Positions 15,396-22,834 of a stretch of DNA of 36,314 bases are shown here, one piece after another. A program made the position numbers and the translations under genes. The notes under the pieces were generated by a model. That model was not told the origin of the DNA, searched no databases, and saw only the letters and a program-made list of their open reading frames with translations. The stretch comes from a virus: the IMG/VR virus record IMGVR_UViG_3300042691_017324, positions 1 through 36,314 of that record, one strand, 5' to 3'. Numbering within the stretch: the first letter of the stretch is position 1; the number at the start of each line of letters is the position of its first letter.

Positions 15396-16750
15396 AGAAT
15401 CTTTCAATTATTTTTATCTCACTTCTTGTAGCTTTTACAGCTATAAGCATTAAAGCCAAAAGTCAATCTAAAGCTCAAACTAAGTTTCCAGACTTCGGCT
15501 TTATGGTTCCGCCCAGCGAAGTCACAAATGTTAATGAAGTTTTTAAACTAAGTCAGGATTACCCGAAGAGCCTTCCAAAGAACAAGCTTCCTAAATTTTA
15601 CAGCATAGATTATAAAACTAATTGGCGCGAATATCTACTTTCTGTACGAGATTACTGTTTTGAAGGAAATACAAATGTAGATTTTCGAGTTGAGAATAAT
15701 AAGGCTCGAAATTGGTATCACATGCCTTTCCAACATTATTCTGCAAATGGCCGAGAAGGGTTTCACGGATTAACCAAGGAAGCGCCAGTTAAGGCGCATC
15801 AACTCGCTATTTCGCAAGAATACGCCACATCTGGCGCGTGGGCAGTAGGCTTCTTTAATGACGTAGCTGGATATACAATTGGTCAAGTTTGGGCTGATCA
15901 TGAAAACCCAGATGTCACCCTTATGAAGGGAGGATTTAAACATGGTGCAGTATTGTTTAAGCTATTGTTTACTTCTATTCCAAAAGACGTAGCTGAAGCC
16001 ACAGTTCCATTTTTCCGCAACGGAATTTGGTGGGACGCTTATGCAACATATAATTTTAATAGTTCAGACCGTTCAAAAATTCAAGTTGTATTAACCCAAA
16101 TGGACATTATGGTTCGTGATGATAATGCTCCTAACGGTTGGGTATTTGGCAATTTCCAATATAATGGCGCAGTAAATAATCCTATTAAGTGGAATAATCT
16201 AGTTCCAGTAGGTTTGATGTGGGGCCAAGATCCTACAAATAATGTAGATTTCTCTAATCCATATCCAACAAACACGATTATTAATACAGCTTTGAAGGAA
16301 ACTATTATTAATCCTGATAGAAACGAGCTTCCTCCTACGCATCTTGGCTGGAATGGTCGTTTAAATGGCCCTCTTGATAACTCTATGAGTTCTTGTTATA
16401 GCTGCCATTCAACGGCTGAATATCCTCAAGGATCTCCTATCAGTCCATTGTTTGATCCAGTTCTTTCTAAGAAATATCCCCCCGGCAGCGATGGTTGGAT
16501 GCTTTGGTTTAGAAATCTAAAGTGCGCTCAGTCTTTTGATAAGTCAACTTACGCTAAACCTCATTATTCAACTGACTTCTGTTTACAAATGTCAGAAGCT
16601 CTTGAGAATTTCGTAAATTGGAAAGCTGCACAAGGCGGTCTTTATCGCAAGGATTATGATAAATCTTCAAATAATTTCCTTGAACTTCGAAATGGAGAGA
16701 TTAACCTTAGAGAAGGTAAGATCTACCCTGTAGATCGTCGAAATAAATGA
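15392..16750 (+). CDS. Secreted c-type cytochrome-like protein
   Basis: A 452-residue protein. The N-terminus is a signal peptide (lysine, then a hydrophobic core to about residue 22), so export to the periplasm is expected. A single covalent haem-binding motif C335-Y-S-C338-H339 sits in SMSSCYSCHSTAEYP. The long N-terminal part is beta-rich with many aromatic residues (NWYHMPFQHY, GIWWDAYATYNF) and resembles a bacterial secreted cytochrome family of unknown role. Haem attachment would depend on the host cytochrome c maturation system. A cytochrome is very unusual in a phage. It overlaps its neighbours by 4 bases on each side, so it is embedded in the phage transcription unit and not an assembly join. 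Confidence 0.82.
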   Translation: MKNLSIIFISLLVAFTAISIKAKSQSKAQTKFPDFGFMVPPSEVTNVNEVFKLSQDYPKSLPKNKLPKFYSIDYKTNWREYLLSVRDYCFEGNTNVDFRVENNKARNWYHMPFQHYSANGREGFHGLTKEAPVKAHQLAISQEYATSGAWAVGFFNDVAGYTIGQVWADHENPDVTLMKGGFKHGAVLFKLLFTSIPKDVAEATVPFFRNGIWWDAYATYNFNSSDRSKIQVVLTQMDIMVRDDNAPNGWVFGNFQYNGAVNNPIKWNNLVPVGLMWGQDPTNNVDFSNPYPTNTIINTALKETIINPDRNELPPTHLGWNGRLNGPLDNSMSSCYSCHSTAEYPQGSPISPLFDPVLSKKYPPGSDGWMLWFRNLKCAQSFDKSTYAKPHYSTDFCLQMSEALENFVNWKAAQGGLYRKDYDKSSNNFLELRNGEINLREGKIYPVDRRNK

Positions 16751-17289
16751 AAGACAAAGACGGATATCTCCTAGTCGAAAAAGAGTTTACTCTTCGCGGT
16801 TATAAATTTAAATTCATCAAGCAATTAAAAAATGATTGGTGCATTTATGAGAAAATCAAAAAAGAAGAAGCAGGAGTAAAAAGCAGAACCAAGCACATTC
16901 ATAAAAAGTATGAGCTTGTAAAATTACGGCGGCAAGAATCTTATGTATTTAATGATAAGAAGATTGAAGCTAAATGGCTGTATCCAAGCGATAACGCTTT
17001 TGGAAAACTTGGTTTTGACTGCATTTCTTTAGATGCGGCGCAAAATCGATACGAAGAAATCGTTAAAGCTGGAGAGAAAAAAGAAATAGAAGAAGAGCTT
17101 AAGAATGAAGAAGTAAGAATTCCTACAAAGGATTTTACTATCAAAGACTTTATTAAAGCTAATCCAAAGCTAAATTATTCAATAGCTTATCAAAAGATTA
17201 AGGAATTAATCTCAAATAAGGGCATTAGACTCGCAGGAGAAAAGAAAAATAAACGAGGTAAAGCTAGTAATCTTTATAAAAAGGTGTAA
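16747..17289 (+). CDS. Hypothetical protein with C-terminal helix-turn-helix-like region
   Basis: A 180-residue basic protein. The N-terminal part is beta-rich. The C-terminal part (about 128-180: FTIKDFIKANPKLNYSIAYQ, then a basic wing GKASNLYKKV) looks like a winged-helix domain. Function unknown; DNA binding is a reasonable guess. Overlaps the cytochrome gene by 4 bases. Confidence 0.66.
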   Translation: MKDKDGYLLVEKEFTLRGYKFKFIKQLKNDWCIYEKIKKEEAGVKSRTKHIHKKYELVKLRRQESYVFNDKKIEAKWLYPSDNAFGKLGFDCISLDAAQNRYEEIVKAGEKKEIEEELKNEEVRIPTKDFTIKDFIKANPKLNYSIAYQKIKELISNKGIRLAGEKKNKRGKASNLYKKV

Positions 17290-17298
17290 TAAAAGACT

Positions 17299-17547
17299 AT
17301 GGAAGAATACATAGGAGATATTAAATTATTCGCAGGAACTTATTGTCCACAATACTTTATGTACTGCGATGGTCAAACATTACAAATTCAATACAATCAA
17401 GCGTTATTTGCTGTTATTGGATTTCAATATGGAGGAGACAATAAAACATTATTTGCTCTTCCTAATTTAAATAAAAACCCGATTATACAAGGCACAAGTT
17501 TGAAATATATAATTTGTACAGAGGGAATTTTCCCAACTAGACCATAA
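17299..17547 (+). CDS. Minimal phage tail-collar (microcystin-dependent-protein type) domain
   Basis: An 82-residue protein. IGDIKLFAGTYCPQYFMYCDGQ, then NQALFAVIGFQYGGDNKTLFALPNL and the closing YIICTEGIFPTRP are the tail-collar/Mdp landmarks. The usual central segment between LPDLRGR and the final YII strand is nearly absent, so the domain is about half the normal Mdp length (about 170-180). It may be a small tail-fibre or receptor-binding piece, or a free collar domain. A strong terminator follows within 11 bases. Confidence 0.83.
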   Translation: MEEYIGDIKLFAGTYCPQYFMYCDGQTLQIQYNQALFAVIGFQYGGDNKTLFALPNLNKNPIIQGTSLKYIICTEGIFPTRP

Positions 17548-17557
17548 TAAAAACAAC

Positions 17558-17582
17558 AAGCCGCCGAAAGGCGGCTTTTTTT
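17558..17582 (+). terminator. Intrinsic terminator after the tail-collar gene
   Basis: AAGCCGCC, GAAA tetraloop, GGCGGCTT followed by a run of T. A perfect 8-pair stem. It separates the collar gene from the lipoprotein-cyclase island. Confidence 0.93.
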
Positions 17583-17596
17583 GTGTAAATAAAGAT

Positions 17597-18556
17597 ATGA
17601 ATTTTAAAAAAATTTTTGCCGTATTTTGTTTATTTTTATTTACAGGATGCTTTTCTACAATAAAGCCAGCAAAACAAATTGACGACAATCAAAAAATTAT
17701 TGCCAAAGAAGAGAAGAAGGTAGACAACACTCTTGTAGAAATAGAAAAAAACGACAAAGGTAAGAAAATACAAACCTCTGGTCTTTCTATTGGTATTCAG
17801 CATTCTTTAAATCAAGTTACTAATGCTCCTGTACAAGTAGACACGGCGTTAAAATTGAATGAAAGAGTTATTTCTATTGTAGGTTCACCTCATATAGATG
17901 AAACAAAAAGAATTAAAGCTACAGTAGATTTATTAAATTCTGCTTTAGTTGAAGAGCGTAAGAAAGGCGAAGAACTTCTCGCTCAACGTGACGATTTAAT
18001 TAATAAACTTCAAAAAGAAAAATCAGAGCTTAATCAAAAATATGATGACCAACTCTGGCAATTAACCGACAAAGCTAAAGAAGTCGCCAAAGAAGCTGAC
18101 CAAAACAAAGCTGTATTAGATTCAATGAGCGGAATGTTCGGATTAAACGCCGTGTTTTGGGGCTTAAAGAAGTTTGTTGTTAGTGCATTAACTACAATAG
18201 TAGTATTTGTTATAGTATTTGTTCTTCTTCGTTTATTGGCTACGGTTCATCCCGCTGCCGCCGCCGCATTCTCAATATTTAACATGTTGGGATCTGCAAT
18301 AATATCTATTCTTAAAGCTCTTACTCCCAAAGCTTTTGAAATGTGTGATTTCGCAACAAAAGAAAAAGTTGATGAATTTAAATCTCCTCTTGTTAAAATT
18401 ATAGATGTTATTCAAGAACTAAAAGAAAAACAAAAAGAATCTCCTGATAGAGTATATCCATTAAATGAATTACTAAAACGTTTCGAGAAAGAAATGGATA
18501 GTGATGAAAAAGATTTAATAGATGATATATTAAGAGAACAAAAGTGGATCAAATAA
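17597..18556 (+). CDS. Coiled-coil lipoprotein with membrane segments
   Basis: A 319-residue protein. A short signal ends in FTG-C18, a lipobox with Phe at -3. A disordered, charged linker leads to a coiled coil (about 102-172, EERKKGEELLAQRDDLINKL). TM segment 194-215 and a hydrophobic Ala-rich stretch 219-240 follow, then a charged C-terminal region of about 80 residues. A lipid anchor plus a downstream membrane segment linked by a coiled coil recalls unimolecular spanins, which fuse inner and outer membranes at lysis, but the tail after the membrane segments is too long for a classic one. First gene of the island, and a scaffold or sensor role is equally possible. Confidence 0.75.
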   Translation: MNFKKIFAVFCLFLFTGCFSTIKPAKQIDDNQKIIAKEEKKVDNTLVEIEKNDKGKKIQTSGLSIGIQHSLNQVTNAPVQVDTALKLNERVISIVGSPHIDETKRIKATVDLLNSALVEERKKGEELLAQRDDLINKLQKEKSELNQKYDDQLWQLTDKAKEVAKEADQNKAVLDSMSGMFGLNAVFWGLKKFVVSALTTIVVFVIVFVLLRLLATVHPAAAAAFSIFNMLGSAIISILKALTPKAFEMCDFATKEKVDEFKSPLVKIIDVIQELKEKQKESPDRVYPLNELLKRFEKEMDSDEKDLIDDILREQKWIK

Positions 18557-18615
18557 CCGACAATATACCATAAAACACCGGATAACTTAAAAAATCTATT
18601 TTATTTATTTTAGTG

Positions 18616-18639
18616 TAATCAGTTATACGCAACTGATTA
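18616..18639. repeat. Perfect inverted repeat directly before the MscS-like start codon
   Basis: TAATCAGTT, six bases ATACGC, AACTGATTA: a perfect 9-base inverted repeat ending one base before the ATG at 18641, in an 84-base gap. No Shine-Dalgarno is present. It could be a protein operator or a hairpin that controls translation start. It has no T run, so it is not a terminator. Confidence 0.68.
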
Positions 18640-18640
18640 T

Positions 18641-19021
18641 ATGAACACAAACGACGTTAATATTATATCGCAACAAGCATTAGAATCAACTGGTCAAGAT
18701 TTGACTGGTAAATATGTTTGGTTATTTATTATTGGACTTATAGCGTTAATGTTTAAGTCTAGTATTGAAAAGTTTGCGGCAGCTTTGTTTATGTTTGTTG
18801 GAAATGATTATAAAGAAGACGATGTTGTTTATGTAGATGGTAAACCCGGAAGAATAGTAAGAGTAGGTCTTACAAAGACTGTTTTCTTTATATACGATGT
18901 GGTTGACGGAAAAGTTTTGGGCGGCAGCAAGTTAGTTGTCCAAAACGAAAGACTAGCCTCATTAAATATTGAAAAGCCTCTTGCCAACTTAGATCTTAGC
19001 AGATTTAAGAAACAAGATTAA
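18641..19021 (+). CDS. MscS-like mini-channel / small-conductance mechanosensitive channel domain
   Basis: A 126-residue protein. One membrane helix (about 23-40, KYVWLFIIGLIALMFKS) and an amphipathic second helix (41-54) precede a beta domain: YKEDDVVYVDGKPGRIVRVG (57-76), then GSKLVVQNERLASLNI (95-110), which matches the MscS beta-domain order (D-x-V-x-V-x-G, then I-V-P-N-S-x-L). MscS channels open on membrane tension; this is far shorter than E. coli MscS (286), with only the pore-lining region and the middle domain. Overlap with the cyclase gene is absent but the gap is one base, suggesting cotranslation. Confidence 0.77.
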   Translation: MNTNDVNIISQQALESTGQDLTGKYVWLFIIGLIALMFKSSIEKFAAALFMFVGNDYKEDDVVYVDGKPGRIVRVGLTKTVFFIYDVVDGKVLGGSKLVVQNERLASLNIEKPLANLDLSRFKKQD

Positions 19022-19022
19022 A

Positions 19023-20774
19023 ATGGCAATTAATATTTTCACTCACATACGACGCAATTTATATGATAATGTCTATAACTGCATAGTTAAAGACAAAGTA
19101 AATATAAATGAAAGAGATGAGGACACTGGAAATCCTCCTCTCATAGTTGCTGTATCGGAGAATAATAAAGAGATTGTTGAATTATTATTGAATCACGGCG
19201 CGGATGTTAATTGTAAAGATTGGACAAGTAAAAATACAGCACTTGATATAGCAGAGCAAAAAGGTTTTTTATCTATTGTCGATGTTCTTCAAAAGCGTGG
19301 TGCAAAATATGGCAGCGGAAGTAGCTTTCATTTGGCGGCTAAAAATGGCGACATAGTTTCAGTAGAAGAAATGCTGAATAAAGGCCATACTTTAAATGAA
19401 GTTGACGCTGCAAAAGGTTGGACCGCAATGCATTATGCAGTTCATTATGGACAAAAACATTTAGTTGAATATTTAATACTTAGAGGCGCTGATGTTAATT
19501 CTAAAGACTTCTTAGGTAAAAATAATCCAATAGATGTATTAGCTTTAGGCAATAGAGGAGAAATCGTAAGAATATTAACCAAATCTGGCGCAAAATCTTC
19601 TGGTGGTTCAAGCATTCATTTTTGTGCAGAAACTGGTGATTTTGAAGGTGTACAGAAATATTTTGACATTGATGGTCGTATAAACGGTAGAGACGAAAAG
19701 AATGGATGGATGCCTATCCATTATGCCGTTAACGCTAACGATATTGAGATGGTTGAATTCTTAATCTGTTTAGGAGCCAACGTTAATGGCGCGGATTTTA
19801 AAGGTGAAGTTGCGCCATTAGATTTAGCTTTTAAAACTGGTAATATTAAAATGCAAACACTGCTTCAATCAAAAGGGGCAGCTAGAAAGAAAAAAATAGA
19901 TAATGGAGGCGGCGGCAAAGACGTTACAATCCATATCAGTGAAGAATTTAAAAAACAAATGCAAGCTTATATTGATAAAAGAAATCAAGAAGAAGCTGTT
20001 TTAAAAAAGATACATGAAGAAGAAGTCTCAAAAGATCCAAAGAAAAAAGATAAAAAGACTATTAACTGGAAAGAATTTTTAAAAAGTAAAAATAAGCCTG
20101 TCGAAGAAAAGAAGGTCGAAGAAGTTAAGAAAATTGAAGCTCCAAAACCTCCTAAGAAAATAATAAATCAAGTTGCGGTGATTGATGCTGAAGTTAAATC
20201 TAGTCGTCTTGAATTGGATAAAATACAAGATGGCTATATTTTTTTCATGGACATAGTTGGATATAGTAAAAAAACTACTGACGAGCAAAGAAAATGTTTT
20301 AAAGATCTAGGCGAAATAGTTAAATCAACTATACAATTTAAAACAGCTAATGCTCTTGAAAAATTAATCGTTCTTCCAACAGGTGACGGAATGATTCTTG
20401 GATTCTTCACTTACCTTGAAGACGCTATCAATTGTGGCATCACTGTTGCAAAAGTAGTTAAAAATAGACCAGATTTAGAAATGAGAATGGGCATTCATTG
20501 CGGCGACGTTTGCCCACTAGAAGATATAAATGGTAATTTAAATATTAGCGGCGATGGAATTAATTACGCTCAAAGAGTAATGGATGCTGGAGAAACTAAT
20601 CATTTATTAGTTAGCTCTGACGTTATGGCTAAATATGACAGACCAAATTATGTATTAGTTGAAGATCTTGGCGATGTAATAGTCAAGCACGGAGTTATTA
20701 TGCGATTGTATAGTTTGTATTCATCTGATTTTGGAAATAAAAATTTTCCGAATTCAAGAGTAAAAAAAGTGTAA
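19023..20774 (+). CDS. Ankyrin-repeat / class III nucleotidyl cyclase fusion
   Basis: A 583-residue protein in three parts. Residues 12-288 hold about seven ankyrin repeats (for example NPPLIVAVSENNKEIVELLL, WTAMHYAVHYGQKHLVEYLI). Residues 290-395 are a charged Lys/Glu linker. Residues 403-568 are a class III adenylate/guanylate cyclase domain: metal-binding D410 (FFMDIVGYSK) and D455 (LPTGDGMILGF), GIHCGD at 490-495, and the transition-state N514-x3-R518 (GDGINYAQRV). At the purine-selecting position four residues before D455 is Leu rather than the Lys typical of adenylyl cyclases, so the nucleotide made cannot be predicted. The catalytic set looks intact. No kinase, receptor or cyclic-nucleotide-binding partner is adjacent. 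Confidence 0.88.
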   Translation: MAINIFTHIRRNLYDNVYNCIVKDKVNINERDEDTGNPPLIVAVSENNKEIVELLLNHGADVNCKDWTSKNTALDIAEQKGFLSIVDVLQKRGAKYGSGSSFHLAAKNGDIVSVEEMLNKGHTLNEVDAAKGWTAMHYAVHYGQKHLVEYLILRGADVNSKDFLGKNNPIDVLALGNRGEIVRILTKSGAKSSGGSSIHFCAETGDFEGVQKYFDIDGRINGRDEKNGWMPIHYAVNANDIEMVEFLICLGANVNGADFKGEVAPLDLAFKTGNIKMQTLLQSKGAARKKKIDNGGGGKDVTIHISEEFKKQMQAYIDKRNQEEAVLKKIHEEEVSKDPKKKDKKTINWKEFLKSKNKPVEEKKVEEVKKIEAPKPPKKIINQVAVIDAEVKSSRLELDKIQDGYIFFMDIVGYSKKTTDEQRKCFKDLGEIVKSTIQFKTANALEKLIVLPTGDGMILGFFTYLEDAINCGITVAKVVKNRPDLEMRMGIHCGDVCPLEDINGNLNISGDGINYAQRVMDAGETNHLLVSSDVMAKYDRPNYVLVEDLGDVIVKHGVIMRLYSLYSSDFGNKNFPNSRVKKV

Positions 20775-20790
20775 GTTAAAAGTATCTTTT

Positions 20791-21408
20791 ATGACAAACG
20801 TCGTTACAGAAATTTCAAATACGCTTAATTCTATAGGGAATTTTTTCACTATGGCAAACGCGACAATTGCAGCATTAATTATTTTTACCGGATACTTAAT
20901 AAGTTTCAGCAAGAAAATTAAACCATATATTTCAGTAAAAGATGATATTGCTTCATTAAAAGTAGACCTCGCTAAAATATCAAGTGAATTTAAAACAAAT
21001 GGCGGCAAAAGCTTAAAAGATCAAATAAACGATTTACAAACATCTACAAAAACCATTCTTTATAGACAAAGATGGATACTTGATAACAGAGAAGAGCCGA
21101 TATTTGAAACAGATGAACATGGAAATTTTACATGGGTAAACGATGCATTTGCAAGATTAACAGATAGACCGTTCAGAGATTTACAAAATAATAACTGGAT
21201 TAATTGTTTAAAAGAAGACACAAGGGAAGAAATCACTGTTAGTTGGAATGTAGCGATGGAAAATAAAAGAACTTTCGAGCATATATTATTTGTAGTTGAT
21301 AGTAAAAATAGAGTTTTTTCTACAAAATGCATTGCTTCTCGTCAAGAAGATGGAAAATATATAGGAAGTTTTACGAACGTAGAGAAAATCGTTGAAAAAA
21401 AATCTTGA
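20791..21408 (+). CDS. Membrane-anchored PAS-domain sensor
   Basis: A 205-residue protein: membrane helix about 22-40, a coiled-coil-like linker 50-92, and a PAS domain from about 98 to the end (EEPIFETDEHGNFTWVNDAF, TDRPFRDLQNNNWINCLKED, ending GKYIGSFTNVEKI). There is no kinase, cyclase or HTH output, so it must act through a partner. It starts 16 bases after the cyclase stop. Topology with PAS inside the cell is likely, since the loop after the helix is lysine-rich. Ligand unknown. Confidence 0.83.
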   Translation: MTNVVTEISNTLNSIGNFFTMANATIAALIIFTGYLISFSKKIKPYISVKDDIASLKVDLAKISSEFKTNGGKSLKDQINDLQTSTKTILYRQRWILDNREEPIFETDEHGNFTWVNDAFARLTDRPFRDLQNNNWINCLKEDTREEITVSWNVAMENKRTFEHILFVVDSKNRVFSTKCIASRQEDGKYIGSFTNVEKIVEKKS

Positions 21409-21432
21409 CTTCGTGAAAAATACATGTAATAT
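21405..21432 (+). promoter_or_regulatory. Sigma70-like promoter before the beta-barrel gene
   Basis: TTGACT (21405-21410), a 16-base spacer and TAATAT (21427-21432), starting inside the last codons of the PAS gene. Predicted start near 21439, two bases from the ATG at 21441, so the message would be nearly leaderless. Five of six bases match at -35. Confidence 0.65.
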
Positions 21433-21440
21433 GTAAGTGT

Positions 21441-22145
21441 ATGATTAAGTATATTAATATTATTATCGCAACCCTTATGGCTTCAGTCGCAGTTTTCGCT
21501 GCGGATACTGAATCACCTGTTAACGCCAGCATTAACGCTGGTTATAACAACCATTATATTGTGAATGGTTTGGCAAAAACTGGCGGACAAGGTTTCGCTG
21601 GTTTCAATATTGGATCGACATATTTTGGTGTCGATGGTTATGTCGGCGGCGTTATTCTTCCAGACGCTAATAACATTGATGAATCCCACTGGAATGTTGG
21701 TGTAGGCAAGGCTTTGAAGGTTACCGAGAAGTTCTCGCTTCGCGGAGATTTGCAAGTTCTTCGTCATCAAAGTTCAATCGTAGGAGGCCGCAATTCAATC
21801 GAAATAGCTCCAAAGATTGCTTTGGTAAATCCATATCTAACTCCATATATTCGCGGTTCTCATGATTTCAATCTAAAGCAATCAGGATATATTGTTGGCG
21901 TTGAACGTCCTACCGACGTATTTGGTTGGGTTACTGTCACCCCATCAGTTGAGTATGGCAAGTTCACTGATTATGATGTTGTGGCTGCTAAGATTGGCGT
22001 GTCACGCACCTTCTTCAATCATCTAACTCCTTATGCTGAAGTTGGCTGGTACGACAACAACTTCTCAGCTTCAAAGTACAAGTTCGCTTCTCAAGAGTTT
22101 AGCGGCGATATCGTCGCTACTGCTGGAGTTCGTTGGAACTTCTAA
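21441..22145 (+). CDS. Secreted outer-membrane beta-barrel-type protein
   Basis: A 234-residue protein. A Sec signal ends AVFA (residue 20) before ADTES. The mature protein is built of alternating amphipathic strands rich in Gly, Tyr and aromatic residues (YFGVDGYVGGVILP, LTPYIRGSHDFNLKQSGYIVGV) and ends GVRWNF, the terminal aromatic expected for outer-membrane insertion. Its own promoter lies just upstream and a terminator just after. Phage-encoded outer-membrane proteins can change the host surface, for example to block superinfection. Base composition is higher in GC than the neighbouring signalling genes by eye. Confidence 0.82.
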   Translation: MIKYINIIIATLMASVAVFAADTESPVNASINAGYNNHYIVNGLAKTGGQGFAGFNIGSTYFGVDGYVGGVILPDANNIDESHWNVGVGKALKVTEKFSLRGDLQVLRHQSSIVGGRNSIEIAPKIALVNPYLTPYIRGSHDFNLKQSGYIVGVERPTDVFGWVTVTPSVEYGKFTDYDVVAAKIGVSRTFFNHLTPYAEVGWYDNNFSASKYKFASQEFSGDIVATAGVRWNF

Positions 22146-22165
22146 AAAATAAATAAAACAAGTCA

Positions 22166-22194
22166 ACCGTCATCCGAAAGGGTGGCGGTTTTTT
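22166..22194 (+). terminator. Intrinsic terminator closing the signalling island
   Basis: ACCGTCATCC, GAAA tetraloop, GGGTGGCGGT (10 pairs with two G-U), then a run of T. It ends the beta-barrel transcript and sits just before the next promoter. Confidence 0.91.
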
Positions 22195-22208
22195 GCTGCA
22201 AAAATCTC

Positions 22209-22236
22209 TTGACAAAGCACTTGGTCCGTACATAAT
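22209..22236 (+). promoter_or_regulatory. Sigma70-like promoter for the glycan cassette
   Basis: TTGACA (22209-22214), a 16-base spacer and CATAAT (22231-22236). Predicted start about 22243. It lies directly after the terminator, so it is likely to drive the genes from 22275 onward. Confidence 0.68.
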
Positions 22237-22242
22237 AGTGAT

Positions 22243-22266
22243 GTCCACTTGAATTGTGGACTTTTT
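22243..22266 (+). promoter_or_regulatory. 5' leader hairpin with T run
   Basis: GTCCAC, loop TTGAATT, GTGGAC, then TTTTT. The 6-pair stem starts at the predicted transcription start and lies 9-32 bases before the ATG at 22275. It could stabilise the 5' end or act as an attenuator. Confidence 0.55.
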
Positions 22267-22274
22267 GAATCAAA

Positions 22275-22535
22275 ATGAATACTGAAATCTCAGATCCAAA
22301 CATTGTAAAACTCGAAAATATTATCGCAAAGGCTACCGCTGATCAGATCGATATTTTGTGGGCTATTCTTAAGTATAAGGAAATTGGAATTTATAGGAAA
22401 GTAAAGTGCATGTGCGTTGTTTTAGGTTCAGACTTGGAATCCGCAGTAAGTCTGCTTCCAAAAGATCAAGATGGCAGAATTCTTGATTACAAGAGCCGCC
22501 ACATGATTCACGATATTTTAATTAAATATTCCTAA
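22275..22535 (+). CDS. Hypothetical helical protein
   Basis: An 86-residue, mostly helical protein, not recognised. It is the first gene behind the promoter and leader hairpin at 22209-22266. Stop and next start overlap by one base. Confidence 0.6.
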   Translation: MNTEISDPNIVKLENIIAKATADQIDILWAILKYKEIGIYRKVKCMCVVLGSDLESAVSLLPKDQDGRILDYKSRHMIHDILIKYS

Positions 22536-22834
22536 TGAAACCTTTCAGCGGATCTATAGATCAACTTCTCCAAAGATGTTCGGAGATGTCTATAAAAGAA
22601 ATTGATAAAATAGACGCTGAAGCCGAGAAGAATATGTCTATCTCTTTTATAATGAAGGAGATGGACTGTTCTTTTGAAGAAGCTATTGCTGTTTATAAAG
22701 AAATAGCAATGATAGAAACGCAAAAAGCTTTAGATAAAATGTTAAAAGCAGGAGAAGTTAAGATAGTTGGATACAATGAAGATGGAGAAGCTTTATACGA
22801 TGTAACAAAGAAAGGAAGGAAAAAGTTGAAATGA
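22535..22834 (+). CDS. Hypothetical helical protein with basic C-terminus
   Basis: A 99-residue protein: long acidic helices followed by a short beta segment (VKIVGYNEDGEALYDV) and a Lys/Arg-rich tail, a shape like a small winged-helix or wHTH-type end. No family recognised. Stop overlaps the methyltransferase start as ATGA. Confidence 0.6.
   Translation: MKPFSGSIDQLLQRCSEMSIKEIDKIDAEAEKNMSISFIMKEMDCSFEEAIAVYKEIAMIETQKALDKMLKAGEVKIVGYNEDGEALYDVTKKGRKKLK

Noticed and set aside
19023-21408. Known Pycsar or CBASS defence operon
   Set aside because: The cyclase domain is class III as in Pycsar, but no cyclic-nucleotide-binding effector is adjacent and the gene order differs; not enough to name a known defence type.
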